DNA of 64,000 nt from Frankia alni ACN14a. Its GTDB lineage: Bacteria > Actinomycetota > Actinomycetes > Frankiales > Frankiaceae. Below are positions 1-8,687 of this stretch, in pieces; positions within the stretch are counted from its first letter, which is position 1, and every line of letters begins with the position of its first letter. The stretch spans positions 4,954,962 to 5,018,961 of the forward strand of contig NC_008278.1 of NCBI RefSeq assembly GCF_000058485.1, in the 5' to 3' direction. The position numbers and the translations under genes are program-made. Below the pieces are notes generated by a model. The model made no database searches. It was not told where the DNA came from and worked only from the letters and a program-made list of their open reading frames with translations.

Positions 1-600
1 ACCAACGGCCTGGAGAAGCTGCCGGCCGCCGAGGTCGGCTCCCGGACGCTCACGGCGCTGCGCTCCGTCCCCGGCGTGCACGTGGTGGGCACCGAGGAGG
101 ACCCCAGCTCCGACTCCCCCGCCCGCTACGACCTGGTGATGTCCGCCACGACAACCCGGGGCACCATCGAGGAGTACGGCCAGCGGACCCAGCTCGTCAA
201 GATCAAGGACGATACCTACGTCCGCCGTGGCCGCTCCTTCTACACGGCGACGGGCGACAGTGCCGCCGCGGACCTGCTCGCCGACCGGTGGGTCCGGCTC
301 GCGCCCGCCGACGCCGCCAAGTACAGCTACTTCACCCTCGGCAAACTCAGCGACTCCCTCGGCAGTTACCTCGTGGGGCTCACCGGCGAGGTGCGGCGGG
401 AGAAGGTCGGCGGCGCCCGGGCGGTGCGGGCCGCGGCGCCCGACGGCACGACCTTCCTCGTCGCGAACACCGGCCCCGCCTACCCCCTGCGGATCACCGT
501 CGCGGGCAGCTCCACCAACCAGCTGACCTTCGACGACTTCGGGCCGGCCGCCGCCGTCACCCCGCCCGGCTCCGCCGTCGACCTGTCCAGCCTGGGCTGA
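1..600 (+). CDS. LppX/LprG-like lipoprotein, 5' end outside window
   Basis: The reading frame is open from the first base to TGA at 600, giving 199 visible residues, so the start and any signal peptide lie to the left. The visible part alternates short beta strands with motifs such as VHVVGTEED, YSYFTLGKLSDSL and PLRITVAGSS, and ends in a beta strand followed by FDDFG and a proline-rich tail. This pattern resembles the half-barrel lipoproteins of the LppX/LprA/LprF/LprG type found in actinobacteria, which carry lipids or anchor at the outer face of the membrane. The family call rests on my reading of the pattern; no catalytic residue is expected. Nothing in the neighbourhood ties it to the following glycerol kinase gene. 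Confidence 0.55.
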   Translation, partial: TNGLEKLPAAEVGSRTLTALRSVPGVHVVGTEEDPSSDSPARYDLVMSATTTRGTIEEYGQRTQLVKIKDDTYVRRGRSFYTATGDSAAADLLADRWVRLAPADAAKYSYFTLGKLSDSLGSYLVGLTGEVRREKVGGARAVRAAAPDGTTFLVANTGPAYPLRITVAGSSTNQLTFDDFGPAAAVTPPGSAVDLSSLG

Positions 601-683
601 CCGCCGCCCGGGCATGGCGCCATGCCCGTTCCCCCGAATTGCGGCAAGATCGGCGGGACGGCGGCGCGGGGCGGGAGGCGACG

Positions 684-2246
684 ATGGGAACACCGGCGCG
701 GGGCAGCGTGGTGGCCGCGGTCGACCAGGGCACCACCGGGACGACCGTCTGCCTGCTCGACCGGGACGCAACGGTCGTCGGGCGCGGCTACACGGAGATC
801 CATCCCCAATTCCCCCGGCCCGGCTGGGTCGAGCAGGATCCCGAGGAGCTGTGGCGCAGTGTCGTCGACACCGTCGCCGCGGCGCTGGCCGATGCCGGTC
901 GCCGTCCCGCGGACCTGGCCGCGCTGGGCATCACCAACCAGCGGGAGACCACCGTGGTGTGGGAGCGGTCCTCCTCCGCCCCGGTCGGTCCGGCGATCGT
1001 CTGGCAGGACCGGCGCACGGCCGCGCGCTGCGAGCGCCTGGCCGCCGACGGGCACGCGGGCACGGTCGGCGCCCGCACCGGCCTGGTCCTCGACCCATAC
1101 TTCTCCGCCACGAAGATCGGTTGGATTCTGGACCGCGACCCGGCGCTGCGCCGGCGGGCGGGCCGCGGCGAACTCGCCTTCGGCACCGTCGACTCCTGGC
1201 TGGTGTGGAAGCTCACCGCCGGCGCCGTCCACGTCACCGACGTCACGAACGCGTCCCGGACGCTGCTGCTCGACCTCGCCGCCGCGGCCTGGGCTCCCGA
1301 CATGCTGGACCTGTTCGACGTGCCCGCCGAGCTGCTGCCCGACGTGGTGCCGAGCTCCCGGGTCTACGCCGAGACCGACCCGGACGCCTTCCTCGGCGTG
1401 CGGATCCCGGTGGCCGCCGCCGTCGGTGACCAGCAGGCCGCCCTGTTCGCCCAGGGCTGCGTCGAGGCGGGGCAGGCCAAGAACACCTACGGCACCGGCT
1501 CGTTCGTCCTGGTCAACACCGGGACGGCGGTGCCGCCGCCGCAGTCGTCGCTGCTGCGGACCATCGCCTACCAGCTCGACGGCGAGCCCGTGCGCTACGC
1601 CCTGGAGGGCGCGATCCTGTCCACCGGCGCGGCCGTCGGCTGGCTGCGCGACTCCCTCGGCGTCATCCGCGACGCCGCCGAGACGGCCGACCTGGCCGCC
1701 TCGCTGCCCGGCAACGACGGCGTCTACTTCGTCCCGGCGCTGACCGGCCTCGGCGCGCCGCACTGGGATCCGCGCGCCCGCGGCACCCTGCTCGGGATCA
1801 CCCGCGGCACCGGCCGGGCGCACCTGGCCCGCGCGGTGCTGGAGGGGATCGCCTACCGGACCCGTGACGTCGTCGAGGCGATGGCCGCCGCCGGCTTCGC
1901 CGTGCGGGAGCTGCGCGCGGACGGCGGGGCCGCGCGCAACCCGTGGCTGATGCAGTTCCAGGCCGACATGCTCGGCGTCGACGTCGACGTGCCCGACAAC
2001 ATCGAGTCCACGGCGCTCGGCTCCGCGTACCTGGCGGGCCTGGCGACCGGCTTCTTCACCGACCCCGCCGCGCTGGCCGCGCACCGGCGCAGCGAGCGGC
2101 GCTACCACCCGGCGATGCCGGCCGACCGGCGCGACCGCGCCTACCGCCGGTGGCGCTCCGCCGTCGACCGCGCCCGGGACTGGGCCGACGACCTCGACGA
2201 CCTCGACGACCGCGACGACCCCGCCGCCCCCGCCGCACCTCGCTGA
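684..2246 (+). CDS. glpK: Glycerol kinase
   Basis: The 520-residue product phosphorylates glycerol with ATP to glycerol 3-phosphate in the cytoplasm. The N-terminal FGGY phosphate-binding motif VAAVDQGTTGTTVCLLD lies near residues 9-25. GWVEQDPEELW, typical of GlpK, follows, then ITNQRETTVVW and, in the C-terminal FGGY domain, ALEGAILSTGAAVGWLRD and ADGGAARNPWLMQFQAD. The length matches the family (about 500). ATG 684 is chosen because a GGGAGG ribosome site stands six bases upstream and the conserved start begins there; longer forms in this frame have no homologous sequence. A run of Asp-rich residues ends the protein. No glpF or glpD is adjacent, so it appears to be monocistronic. Confidence 0.93.
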   Translation: MGTPARGSVVAAVDQGTTGTTVCLLDRDATVVGRGYTEIHPQFPRPGWVEQDPEELWRSVVDTVAAALADAGRRPADLAALGITNQRETTVVWERSSSAPVGPAIVWQDRRTAARCERLAADGHAGTVGARTGLVLDPYFSATKIGWILDRDPALRRRAGRGELAFGTVDSWLVWKLTAGAVHVTDVTNASRTLLLDLAAAAWAPDMLDLFDVPAELLPDVVPSSRVYAETDPDAFLGVRIPVAAAVGDQQAALFAQGCVEAGQAKNTYGTGSFVLVNTGTAVPPPQSSLLRTIAYQLDGEPVRYALEGAILSTGAAVGWLRDSLGVIRDAAETADLAASLPGNDGVYFVPALTGLGAPHWDPRARGTLLGITRGTGRAHLARAVLEGIAYRTRDVVEAMAAAGFAVRELRADGGAARNPWLMQFQADMLGVDVDVPDNIESTALGSAYLAGLATGFFTDPAALAAHRRSERRYHPAMPADRRDRAYRRWRSAVDRARDWADDLDDLDDRDDPAAPAAPR

Positions 2247-2524
2247 CCTGCTTCGGCAGTCACCGAGACGGGCGCGGACCGGCCGCCGCGCGGCCACTTT
2301 CGCCGCCGGGTGCGATCATGACAAGGGGCGCAAGTCGGTCACCGAGCGCTACTTTCCGGGCGACGCAGCCCCGAGATCTGCTGCACCCCGCATTCGCGGG
2401 ACCACGCCGGGGCCACATTCCCTCGCGTCTTCTTGGTCGAACCGGCTGCCAGGCGCACCGATGCCTGACAGGCTGTCACTGGGGGCGGTTGGCGTCTCCT
2501 GTCGACCTGACCCGGACGGAGACC

Positions 2525-3064
2525 GTGACCGAGGCGGACTACGCCCTGGAGCTCGGGCGCCGGCTTCGCGCGGCGCGCAACCGGCGTGGCATGTCGCTGC
2601 TGGATGTCCAGGAGCGCACCCACGGCCGGTGGACCGCGGGCACGCTGGGGGCCTACGAACGAGGCTCCCGCACCCTGCGGGTGCACCGGCTGGTCGAGCT
2701 CGCCGAGTTGTACGACGTTCCCGCGACCCTGCTGGTCCCGCCGGCAGCCGACCGCCGTGACGTCGACCACCTTCCCCCGCTCGTCATCGATCTGCGCCGG
2801 CTGCGCAAGCTGCCGCCGACCCGGACCGGTCCGCTGCGGCGCTGGATCGCGATCGTGCAGGTCCTGCGCTCGGACAGCTCCCGCGACATCCTGCGGCTGC
2901 GCCGCTCCGACCTGCAGTCGCTGTCACGCCTGTACAGCACGACGCCGTCGATGCTCTACGAGCGGCTCGGCGCCTGGGGCGCGTTGGTGGAGCCGGGCGA
3001 GCCGGTGGCGGTCGGCGCGCGGCGCCGCGTCCTGCCCATCCGGCCGCCGCAACAACGACGTTGA
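2525..3064 (+). CDS. BldD-like helix-turn-helix regulator
   Basis: The 179-residue protein starts with an XRE-type helix-turn-helix: YALELGRRLRAARNRRGMSL, then GRWTAGTLGAYERGSRTLRV, then VHRLVELAELYDVPATLL. This layout closely follows Streptomyces BldD, a developmental repressor that dimerises through cyclic di-GMP in its C-terminal domain. The C-terminal half (IDLRRLRKLPPTRTGPLRRW onward) has the BldD-type arginine-rich look, but I cannot confirm the c-di-GMP site. GTG 2525 is preceded by GGAG at 2518-2521. It could be BldD itself or a paralogue; a GGDEF-EAL gene elsewhere in this window makes the c-di-GMP link worth testing. Confidence 0.75.
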   Translation: MTEADYALELGRRLRAARNRRGMSLLDVQERTHGRWTAGTLGAYERGSRTLRVHRLVELAELYDVPATLLVPPAADRRDVDHLPPLVIDLRRLRKLPPTRTGPLRRWIAIVQVLRSDSSRDILRLRRSDLQSLSRLYSTTPSMLYERLGAWGALVEPGEPVAVGARRRVLPIRPPQQRR

Positions 3065-3132
3065 GGGTGCCCGGCGGGCGGGTCGGCTCCGAGGTGGCGG
3101 GTACCGGCCCCCCTGGCCCCCGGTCGGATCCG

Positions 3133-3138
3133 TAGGAT
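3133..3138 (+). promoter_or_regulatory. -10 box TAGGAT of a leaderless promoter
   Basis: TAGGAT fits the actinobacterial -10 pattern TANNNT and ends six bases before GTG 3145. Transcription would therefore start at the start codon itself. No Shine-Dalgarno sequence precedes this GTG and no clear -35 box is visible. Confidence 0.45.
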
Positions 3139-3144
3139 CGCCAG

Positions 3145-4248
3145 GTGGCCGAGATCCTGGCAGTCAGCGTCACTGGCCTCGTGAAGACCTACTCCGCGCG
3201 GTCCGTTCCCTCCCGGTCCGCCACCGCGCGCGGTGAGGGCTCCCGGGGCAACGGTCGACGTGGCCGCCGCGCCTCCGCCGCGCCGGCGCTGCGGCCCGCG
3301 CCGTTCACCGAGGTCTCGACGATGCCCGCCACGCTCGCGGCGCCGGCGGGGCGGGCCGCCTCCTCCGACGGCCGGATCCGCGCGGTCGACGAGCTGTCGC
3401 TGAGCGTCCCGGTCGGCTCGGTGACGGCGCTGCTGGGTCCCAACGGCGCCGGCAAGACGACGACCGTGGAGATCTGCGAGGGCTTCCGCCGGGCCGACGC
3501 GGGCGAGGTCCGCATCCTGGGCCGCGACCCGATCGCCGACGCGGTCGCCCTGCGTCCCCGCGTCGGCGTGATGCTCCAGGCCGGCGGGATGTACCCGGGC
3601 GCCCGGGCCGGGGAGATGCTGCGGCTGGTCGCCGCGCACCACCGCCACCCGCTCGATCCCGCGGCCCTGCTGGACCGGCTCGGCCTGACCGACTCCGCCG
3701 CCACCCCGTTCCGCCGGCTGTCCGGCGGCCAGCAGCAGCGGCTGTCGCTGGCGATGGCCGTGGTCGGCCGCCCCGAGCTGGTCTTCCTCGACGAGCCGAC
3801 GGCCGGGCTGGACGTCGCGGGCCGGCGCACCACCTGGGAGCTCGTCGAGGAGCTGCGCACGGCCGGCGTCACCGTCGTGCTCACCACCCACGCGATGGAC
3901 GAGGCCGAGCGCCTCGCCGACCAGGTGATCATCATCAACCGCGGCCGGGTCGTGGCCGTCGGCTCGCCCGCCGAACTCACCCGTGGCGGCGCCGAGGGCC
4001 AGCTGCGCTTTCGCGCCCCGACCGGCCTGGAGCTCGGCAAGCTGCTGCTGGCGCTGCCGGACGGCACCACCGCCCACGAGGGGCCGGTCGGGCACTACCT
4101 GGTCCAGGGCACGGTCGACCCGCAGCTGCTCGCCGCGGTGACCGCCTGGTGCGCCGGCAACGGCGTGCTCGCGGAGGATCTCCGGGTGGAGCAACGAACG
4201 CTGGAGGACGTCTTCGTGGAGCTGACCGGTTCGGAGCTGGGCTCGTGA
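3145..4248 (+). CDS. ABC transporter ATP-binding protein with N-terminal insertion
   Basis: This 367-residue ATPase has Walker A GPNGAGKT at residues 98-105, the signature LSGGQQQR, Walker B LVFLDEP and the switch histidine in TTHAMDEAERLAD. It belongs to the ABC-2/drug-export (DrrA-like) group and would power the permease encoded next, with which it overlaps by four bases. The first strand VTGLVKTYS is separated from its normal continuation RAVDELSLSV by about 60 Arg/Ser/Ala-rich residues (roughly 18-78), an insertion not expected in this family. An internal ATG at 3322 would start after most of the insertion but would lose the first strand. The substrate is unknown. The heme A synthase gene follows, and in actinobacteria an ABC exporter near ctaA is common. 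Confidence 0.88.
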   Translation: MAEILAVSVTGLVKTYSARSVPSRSATARGEGSRGNGRRGRRASAAPALRPAPFTEVSTMPATLAAPAGRAASSDGRIRAVDELSLSVPVGSVTALLGPNGAGKTTTVEICEGFRRADAGEVRILGRDPIADAVALRPRVGVMLQAGGMYPGARAGEMLRLVAAHHRHPLDPAALLDRLGLTDSAATPFRRLSGGQQQRLSLAMAVVGRPELVFLDEPTAGLDVAGRRTTWELVEELRTAGVTVVLTTHAMDEAERLADQVIIINRGRVVAVGSPAELTRGGAEGQLRFRAPTGLELGKLLLALPDGTTAHEGPVGHYLVQGTVDPQLLAAVTAWCAGNGVLAEDLRVEQRTLEDVFVELTGSELGS

Positions 4249-5105
4249 CCGCCGCCGACGCCTTCGGCGCGCCCGGCGGCCCGGGTCCCCTTCCGCCGAC
4301 TGCCGGCCGTGACGGCTCCGGCACGGGGTCCCGTCTGCTCGACCTGCGCCCGGCGCCGGCGGCGGCCACCCGCGCCCGGATGTTCGCCGCGCAGACCCGG
4401 CTCGAACTGATCCTCACCCTGCGTCGCGGCGAGTCCGTGCTGTTGACCATGATCATCCCGGTCGGCCTGCTCGCCTTCTTCACCGCCGTGGACGTGCTGC
4501 CGAGCGGTACCGAGAAGTCGGTGGACTTCCTCGTCCCCGGGGTGCTGGCGCTTGCGGTGATGTCGACCGCGTTCACCGGCCAGGCGATCGCCACCGGCTT
4601 CGAACGCTCCTACGGGGTGCTCAAACGCCTCGGCGCGACGCCCCTGCCGCGCTCGATCCTGCTCGCCGGCAAGACCGCGGCAGTGCTCGCCGTCGAGGTC
4701 ATCCAGCTCGTCCTGCTGCTCGCCGTCGGCTTCGCGCTCGGCTGGGATCCCAGCGGCGGGGCCGGCGCCGTGCCGTCCGTGCTGGCGCTGCTCGTGCTCG
4801 GTACGGCCGCATTCTCCGGGCTCGGTCTGCTCATGGCCGGCACCCTGCGCGCCGAGGCGACGCTCGCCGCCGCCAACGGCGTCTACCTGCTGTTGCTGCT
4901 GATCGGCGGGGTGGTCTTCCCGCTGTCGGAACTGCCCGGCTGGCTGCGGGCGATCGCCGAGGTGCTGCCCACCGCCGCGCTGTCCGACGGGCTGCGCGAC
5001 GTCCTCGCCGACGGCTCCGGCCCGGGGGTCCGCAACCTGGTCGTGCTCGCGGTGTGGGCCGTGGTGACCCTGGGCCTGGCCGCCCGCACGTTCCGCTGGG
5101 AGTAA
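4245..5105 (+). CDS. ABC-2 type transporter permease
   Basis: The 286-residue membrane protein follows the ATPase with a GTGA overlap (GTG 4245, ATPase stop 4246-4248), so the two are translationally coupled. After a proline-rich cytoplasmic tail of about 40 residues it shows the ABC-2 layout: SVLLTMIIPVGLLAFFTAVD, FLVPGVLALAVMSTAFTGQA, then ERSYGVLKRLGATPLPRSIL, the typical cytoplasmic connector, and three more hydrophobic segments ending at VVLAVWAVVTLGLAARTF. Six membrane segments are likely. It forms the membrane half of the exporter; the cargo cannot be read from sequence. Confidence 0.88.
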   Translation: MTAADAFGAPGGPGPLPPTAGRDGSGTGSRLLDLRPAPAAATRARMFAAQTRLELILTLRRGESVLLTMIIPVGLLAFFTAVDVLPSGTEKSVDFLVPGVLALAVMSTAFTGQAIATGFERSYGVLKRLGATPLPRSILLAGKTAAVLAVEVIQLVLLLAVGFALGWDPSGGAGAVPSVLALLVLGTAAFSGLGLLMAGTLRAEATLAAANGVYLLLLLIGGVVFPLSELPGWLRAIAEVLPTAALSDGLRDVLADGSGPGVRNLVVLAVWAVVTLGLAARTFRWE

Positions 5106-5174
5106 CCGGCCGCCGCGCATGACCCGACCGGGCGGCGCCGCGTCCGGCCGGGCAGGCGTGGGCGCACCGGGCGT

Positions 5175-5180
5175 TACTAT
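5175..5180 (+). promoter_or_regulatory. -10 box TACTAT, leaderless promoter of ctaA
   Basis: TACTAT fits TANNNT and ends seven bases before GTG 5188. The alternative start ATG 5179 lies inside the hexamer, so if the promoter is real that ATG would not be in the transcript. There is no good ribosome site before either codon. Confidence 0.45.
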
Positions 5181-5187
5181 GGCACCC

Positions 5188-6297
5188 GTGCCAGCTTCTA
5201 CAACGCGTCGGAGATTGCCGCTCGTCAGCCGGCGCGCGTTCCAGGTCGTCACCGCGCTCAACGTCTTCGCGCTGTCCCTGATCGTGGTCAGCGGCGGAGT
5301 CGTCCGGCTCAGCGGCTCCGGCCTGGGCTGCCCGACGTGGCCGCAGTGTGGCGACGGCTCGTTCACGCCGCACTCCGAGTACGCCCTGCACGGCGCGATC
5401 GAGTTCGGCAACCGGGTCGTCGGGCTGGTCGTCGGGCTCGTGGTGCTCATCACCCCGATCATGGCGCTGCGCCTGCGCGAGGGCCGCCGCCGGGACCTGA
5501 CCCTGCTGTCGTTCGGCCTGTGGCTGGGCTACCTCGGCCAGGCGGTGCTGGGCGGCATCACGGTCCTGACGAAGCTCAACCCGGTGACCGTCGCCGCCCA
5601 CTTCCTGCTGTCCATGGTGCTGCTGTGGAACGCGGTCGTCCTCGACCGGCGGGCCCGCCAGGGCGCGGGTGCGGTGACCCCGGCGGTCGCCCCCGCGCTG
5701 CTGTGGCTGGCCCGGCTGCTCGTCGTCGTCTCGGCCGGCGTGCTCGTCCTCGGCACGGTGGTGACCGGGACCGGCCCGCACAGCGGTGACAGCGAGCACC
5801 CCGCCCGGTTCGGCTTCGACATCGTCAACGTCTCCCAGCTGCACGCCGACGGCGCGATGCTGCTGACCGGCCTGGTCGCGGCGATGGCGTTCGCGGTGCG
5901 GGTCACCGCCGCCCCCGCGGCCGCCCGGCGCGACTCGCTCGCCCTGGTCGCCGTGGTCGTCGCGCAGGCCGGCATCGGCTTCGCCCAGTACTTCCTCGGC
6001 GTCCCGTCCGGCCTCGTCGCCCTGCACATGACCGGCGCCACCGTCATGTGGGTCGTCGCGCTGCGCCTGTGGCTGGCCATGGTCACCCGCCCGGCCCTGG
6101 CCAGCCCCCGGGCGTCTACCGTCAGTCCGCCGGTCGACGCCCCCGCGACCACCGTCCTCGCCACCCATGCTCCCGCGACCGACGTCACGCCGACCGAAGC
6201 CTCCGCGACCACCGTCCTCGCCACCCACGCTCCCGCGACCGACGTCTCGGCGACCGACGGAGATCTTCCCCTGACCGTTGGTGCGCCACGCTCCTGA
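5188..6297 (+). CDS. ctaA: Heme A synthase (COX15/CtaA)
   Basis: The roughly 369-residue integral membrane protein converts heme O to heme A for cytochrome aa3 oxidase. Key features are GGVVRLSGSGLGCPTWPQCG in the first loop, with the paired cysteines of the CtaA family, HGAIEFGNRVVGL carrying a heme-ligand histidine, and later histidines in AAHFLLSMVLLW, SQLHADGAMLLTG and LVALHMTGATVMW. About eight membrane segments are present. The last 60 or so residues after ALRLWLAMVTRP are a hydrophilic Thr/Ala/Asp-rich tail built from a duplicated stretch and are not part of the enzyme core. GTG 5188 is chosen because of the -10 box; ATG 5179 and ATG 5119 are in frame. CtaB, the preceding enzyme of the pathway, is encoded 0.8 kb away on the other strand. 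Confidence 0.92.
   Translation: MPASTTRRRLPLVSRRAFQVVTALNVFALSLIVVSGGVVRLSGSGLGCPTWPQCGDGSFTPHSEYALHGAIEFGNRVVGLVVGLVVLITPIMALRLREGRRRDLTLLSFGLWLGYLGQAVLGGITVLTKLNPVTVAAHFLLSMVLLWNAVVLDRRARQGAGAVTPAVAPALLWLARLLVVVSAGVLVLGTVVTGTGPHSGDSEHPARFGFDIVNVSQLHADGAMLLTGLVAAMAFAVRVTAAPAAARRDSLALVAVVVAQAGIGFAQYFLGVPSGLVALHMTGATVMWVVALRLWLAMVTRPALASPRASTVSPPVDAPATTVLATHAPATDVTPTEASATTVLATHAPATDVSATDGDLPLTVGAPRS
6143..6246 (+). repeat. 44-bp direct repeat in the ctaA tail
   Basis: Bases 6143-6186 recur at 6203-6246 with one mismatch, a 60-bp period that keeps the frame. It encodes two copies of ATTVLATHAPATDV in the C-terminal tail of CtaA. Confidence 0.85.
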
Positions 6298-6637
6298 CGG
6301 TGGTCCGAGCTCCCGTCGCAGCGGACCATTGCTGATCTGCCTCTGGGGAGACCGCGATCTGCCCAGGGTTACCAGCTGGCCTCGCGCCACCGCCGCCCAC
6401 TCGGCGCCCGTCGACCCGGCCCACGTCACACCCGTTCTGTGGTCGCTCGCGCACACAGACATGCCGAGGGTCCGGCACGCTTTTCGGCCAGAAAACCGTG
6501 CCCAGGCCTCGGCACGATCTGACCGCGATCTGACCGCGATCTGACCGCGATGTGGCCGGAAGGCGGGCGGGCGAGCGACGGCTCGTCCACTGTCTGCGGC
6601 AGGAATACGGGTCGGACGGGCGTGGGTTGGCTCGGAC
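6298..6637. other. Intergenic region ctaA–PPOX gene
   Basis: No convincing gene is seen in this 340-bp stretch. It contains a short 11-bp tandem repeat, about two and a half copies of GATCTGACCGC, near 6524-6550. I see no strong hairpin. Confidence 0.5.
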
Positions 6638-7069
6638 ATGACCACTACGCCCTTCGACCCGCGGGCGCTGCTCGCGGCGAGTCGACTCGGTGTCCTAGCC
6701 ACGATCAAGGCGGACGGTCGGCCCCAGCTCTCGCCCGTCCAGCCCTTCTTCGACCGGGAGACCGGGGTCCTGCACGTGTCGATGACCGAAGGCCGGGCCA
6801 AGACGGCGAACCTGCGGCGGGACCCGCGCGCCACCCTGGAGGTCACCAGCCCGGACGGCCGGGCCTGGGCCACCGCCGAGGGCACGGCGACGCTCGTCGG
6901 GCCGGGGACCGACCCCCACGGGCCCGAGGTCGAGGCGCTGGTGCACTACTACCGCAGCGCCGCCGGGGAGCACCCGGACTGGGACGAGTACCGGTCGGTG
7001 ATGGTGGCCGACCGCCGGGTGCTCATGCGCATGACGGTCGACCACGTGTACGGCGAGAAGCTGGGCTGA
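6638..7069 (+). CDS. PPOX-class, probably F420-dependent, oxidoreductase
   Basis: The 143-residue protein is a single split-barrel flavin-reductase-like domain. It starts with FDPRALLAASRLGVLATIKADGRPQLSPV and continues through MTEGRAKTANLRRDPRATLEV and WATAEGTATLVGPG to MRMTVDHVYGEKLG. This is the pattern of the actinobacterial PPOX-class F420-dependent family (Rv1155-like). Such proteins bind F420 or FMN and reduce small molecules; the substrate is unknown. It is convergent with ctaB, with only 37 bases between the two stops, and seems to be a single-gene unit. Confidence 0.85.
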   Translation: MTTTPFDPRALLAASRLGVLATIKADGRPQLSPVQPFFDRETGVLHVSMTEGRAKTANLRRDPRATLEVTSPDGRAWATAEGTATLVGPGTDPHGPEVEALVHYYRSAAGEHPDWDEYRSVMVADRRVLMRMTVDHVYGEKLG

Positions 7070-7106
7070 GTGCCCCGGACCGACCCGGACTGTGCCGCGC
7101 GGCTGC

Positions 7107-8687
7107 TCAGACGACGGCGGTCACCGCGATCGCGACGAACAGCAGCGTCAGGTAGGTGATCGACATGTGGAACAGGCGCATCGGGCGGGGGTCGTCGCCG
7201 CGGCGGGTCCGGCGGTCGATGCGGTGCGCCTCAGCGAGGAACCAGGCGCCGACGACCACCGCGGACACCAGGTACACCGGGCCGGTGTGGGCCACCGGGA
7301 CCAGCGCGAGCGAGGCGGCCACCATCGCGTAGGAGTAGCCGACGATGCGCCGGGTCACCACCTCGACGGGGGCGACGACGGGCAGCATCGGGATGCCGGC
7401 GGCGGCGTAGTCGTCGCGGAACTTCATCGCCAGCGCCCAGAAGTGCGGCGGGGTCCAGAAGAACACCACGGCGAACAGCAGCACCGCGGACCAGCCCACG
7501 GTGCCGGTGACCGCGGACCACCCGATGAGGACGGGGAAGCAGCCGGCGGCGCCGCCGATGACGATGTTCGACGGGGTGCGGCGCTTGAGCCCGAGGGTGT
7601 AGACGAAGACGTAGAAGGCGATCGCGCCGTCCGCCAGCAGCGCCGACGGCCAGTTCACCAGCAGGCCGAACATCAGCGTCGAGACGATGCCGATGACGAT
7701 GCCGAAGGTCAGGGCCTCGGTCGGGGTGACGGTGGCACGGACCAGCGGGCGGCGCTTGGTGCGGCCCATGACCTGGTCGATGTCCCGGTCGACGTAGCAG
7801 TTGATCGTGTTGGCGCTGCCGGCCGCCAGGGTGCCGGCGACGAGGGTGACGGCGATCAGCCAGAGCGAGGGCATCCCGCGGTCCGCGAGCATCATCACCG
7901 GCACGGTGGTGATGAGCAGCAGCTCGACCACGCGCAGCTTCATGAGGGCGACGTAGGCGCGGATCTTCGCGTTCACCGCGGCGAGCCCACCCGCGGCGGG
8001 GGGCACCGCGGCTGCGGGCTCCCCGTGGGCGGCCACCGTGCCGTTCGACACCGCCAGGGCGGAACCGTAGCCGTGGGTCGCCGTGGGGGACGCGGTTCCG
8101 TTCGAGCCGGAGGTGCCGTTCGAGCCGGACGTGCCGTTCGAGCCGGACCCGACGCGGGGCCTGGCGGCCGAACCGTGGGGGATCACCGTCACGTTCGACA
8201 GGACGGCACCGGCCGGGGAGACCGCTGCACGCGAGACCGCCGTGCCGCTGGACGCGCTGACCCCGTTCGATGCGCTGACCCCGTTCGAGACCGCGACACC
8301 GTTCGAGACCGCGACACCGTTCGACGCGCTGATCCCGTTCGAGACCGCCACTCCGTTCGAAACCTCAAGGCCGGTGGGGAGGCCGACCCGGGTGGGCTTC
8401 GCGACGCCGTTCGAGTGACCGGCCCCAGCGGTGATCGTGCCACCGGTGGGCGTCGCGGTCGCGGGGGACGGCGTGGCTGCTCCGGTCGGCGCGGACCCGA
8501 TCGTTGCGGACCCGATCGTTGCGGACCCGATCGTTGCGGACCCGATCGGCGCGGACCCGATCGGCGCGGGCTCGGTCGCCGGGTGAGAAGCGTCCGCACG
8601 GTCGGGGGCGCTGCGGGCCGGGCCGTCGGGGGCACCCTGGGCCGGGACATGGTCCAGGGTCGGTGGCAGCGTGGTTGCGGCGATCAC
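7107..8687 (-). CDS. ctaB: Heme O synthase (protoheme IX farnesyltransferase) with repetitive N-terminal extension
   Basis: The conserved UbiA-type core begins near 7970 with [20 protein letters not shown] and includes [20 protein letters not shown], the Asp-rich motif that binds the farnesyl diphosphate-magnesium complex, and a second motif around [17 protein letters not shown]. About nine membrane segments follow. It makes heme O, the substrate of CtaA. The core needs only about 290-310 residues, yet the frame stays open much further upstream and there encodes (S/T)NG repeats and IGSAT repeats. Repeat units of 15 and 18 bp keep the frame, which suggests the extension is translated. I placed the start at GTG 8687, where codon use begins to look coding; GTG 8036 or 7976 would give a normal-length enzyme, and the frame reaches GTG 8876. 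Confidence 0.88.
   Translation of the reverse strand: MIAATTLPPTLDHVPAQGAPDGPARSAPDRADASHPATEPAPIGSAPIGSATIGSATIGSATIGSAPTGAATPSPATATPTGGTITAGAGHSNGVAKPTRVGLPTGLEVSNGVAVSNGISASNGVAVSNGVAVSNGVSASNGVSASSGTAVSRAAVSPAGAVLSNVTVIPHGSAARPRVGSGSNGTSGSNGTSGSNGTASPTATHGYGSALAVSNGTVAAHGEPAAAVPPAAGGLAAVNAKIRAYVALMKLRVVELLLITTVPVMMLADRGMPSLWLIAVTLVAGTLAAGSANTINCYVDRDIDQVMGRTKRRPLVRATVTPTEALTFGIVIGIVSTLMFGLLVNWPSALLADGAIAFYVFVYTLGLKRRTPSNIVIGGAAGCFPVLIGWSAVTGTVGWSAVLLFAVVFFWTPPHFWALAMKFRDDYAAAGIPMLPVVAPVEVVTRRIVGYSYAMVAASLALVPVAHTGPVYLVSAVVVGAWFLAEAHRIDRRTRRGDDPRPMRLFHMSITYLTLLFVAIAVTAVV
8095..8358 (-). repeat. 18-bp tandem repeats in the ctaB extension
   Basis: Three 18-bp units occupy 8095-8148 and six related units occupy 8251-8358. 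In the ctaB frame they encode SNG-containing hexapeptides (SNGTSG and [12 protein letters not shown] types). All nine units contain CCGTTCGA or a close variant. They vary by point changes but not in length. Confidence 0.85.
8491..8565 (-). repeat. 15-bp tandem repeats in the ctaB extension
   Basis: Five perfect or near-perfect copies of GCGGACCCGATCGTT/GGC. In the ctaB frame they encode the pentapeptide repeat IGSA(T/P). Confidence 0.85.

Noticed and set aside
480-2297. Minus-strand frame of 605 codons opposite glpK
   Set aside because: It is a shadow of the glycerol kinase gene with no recognisable domain.
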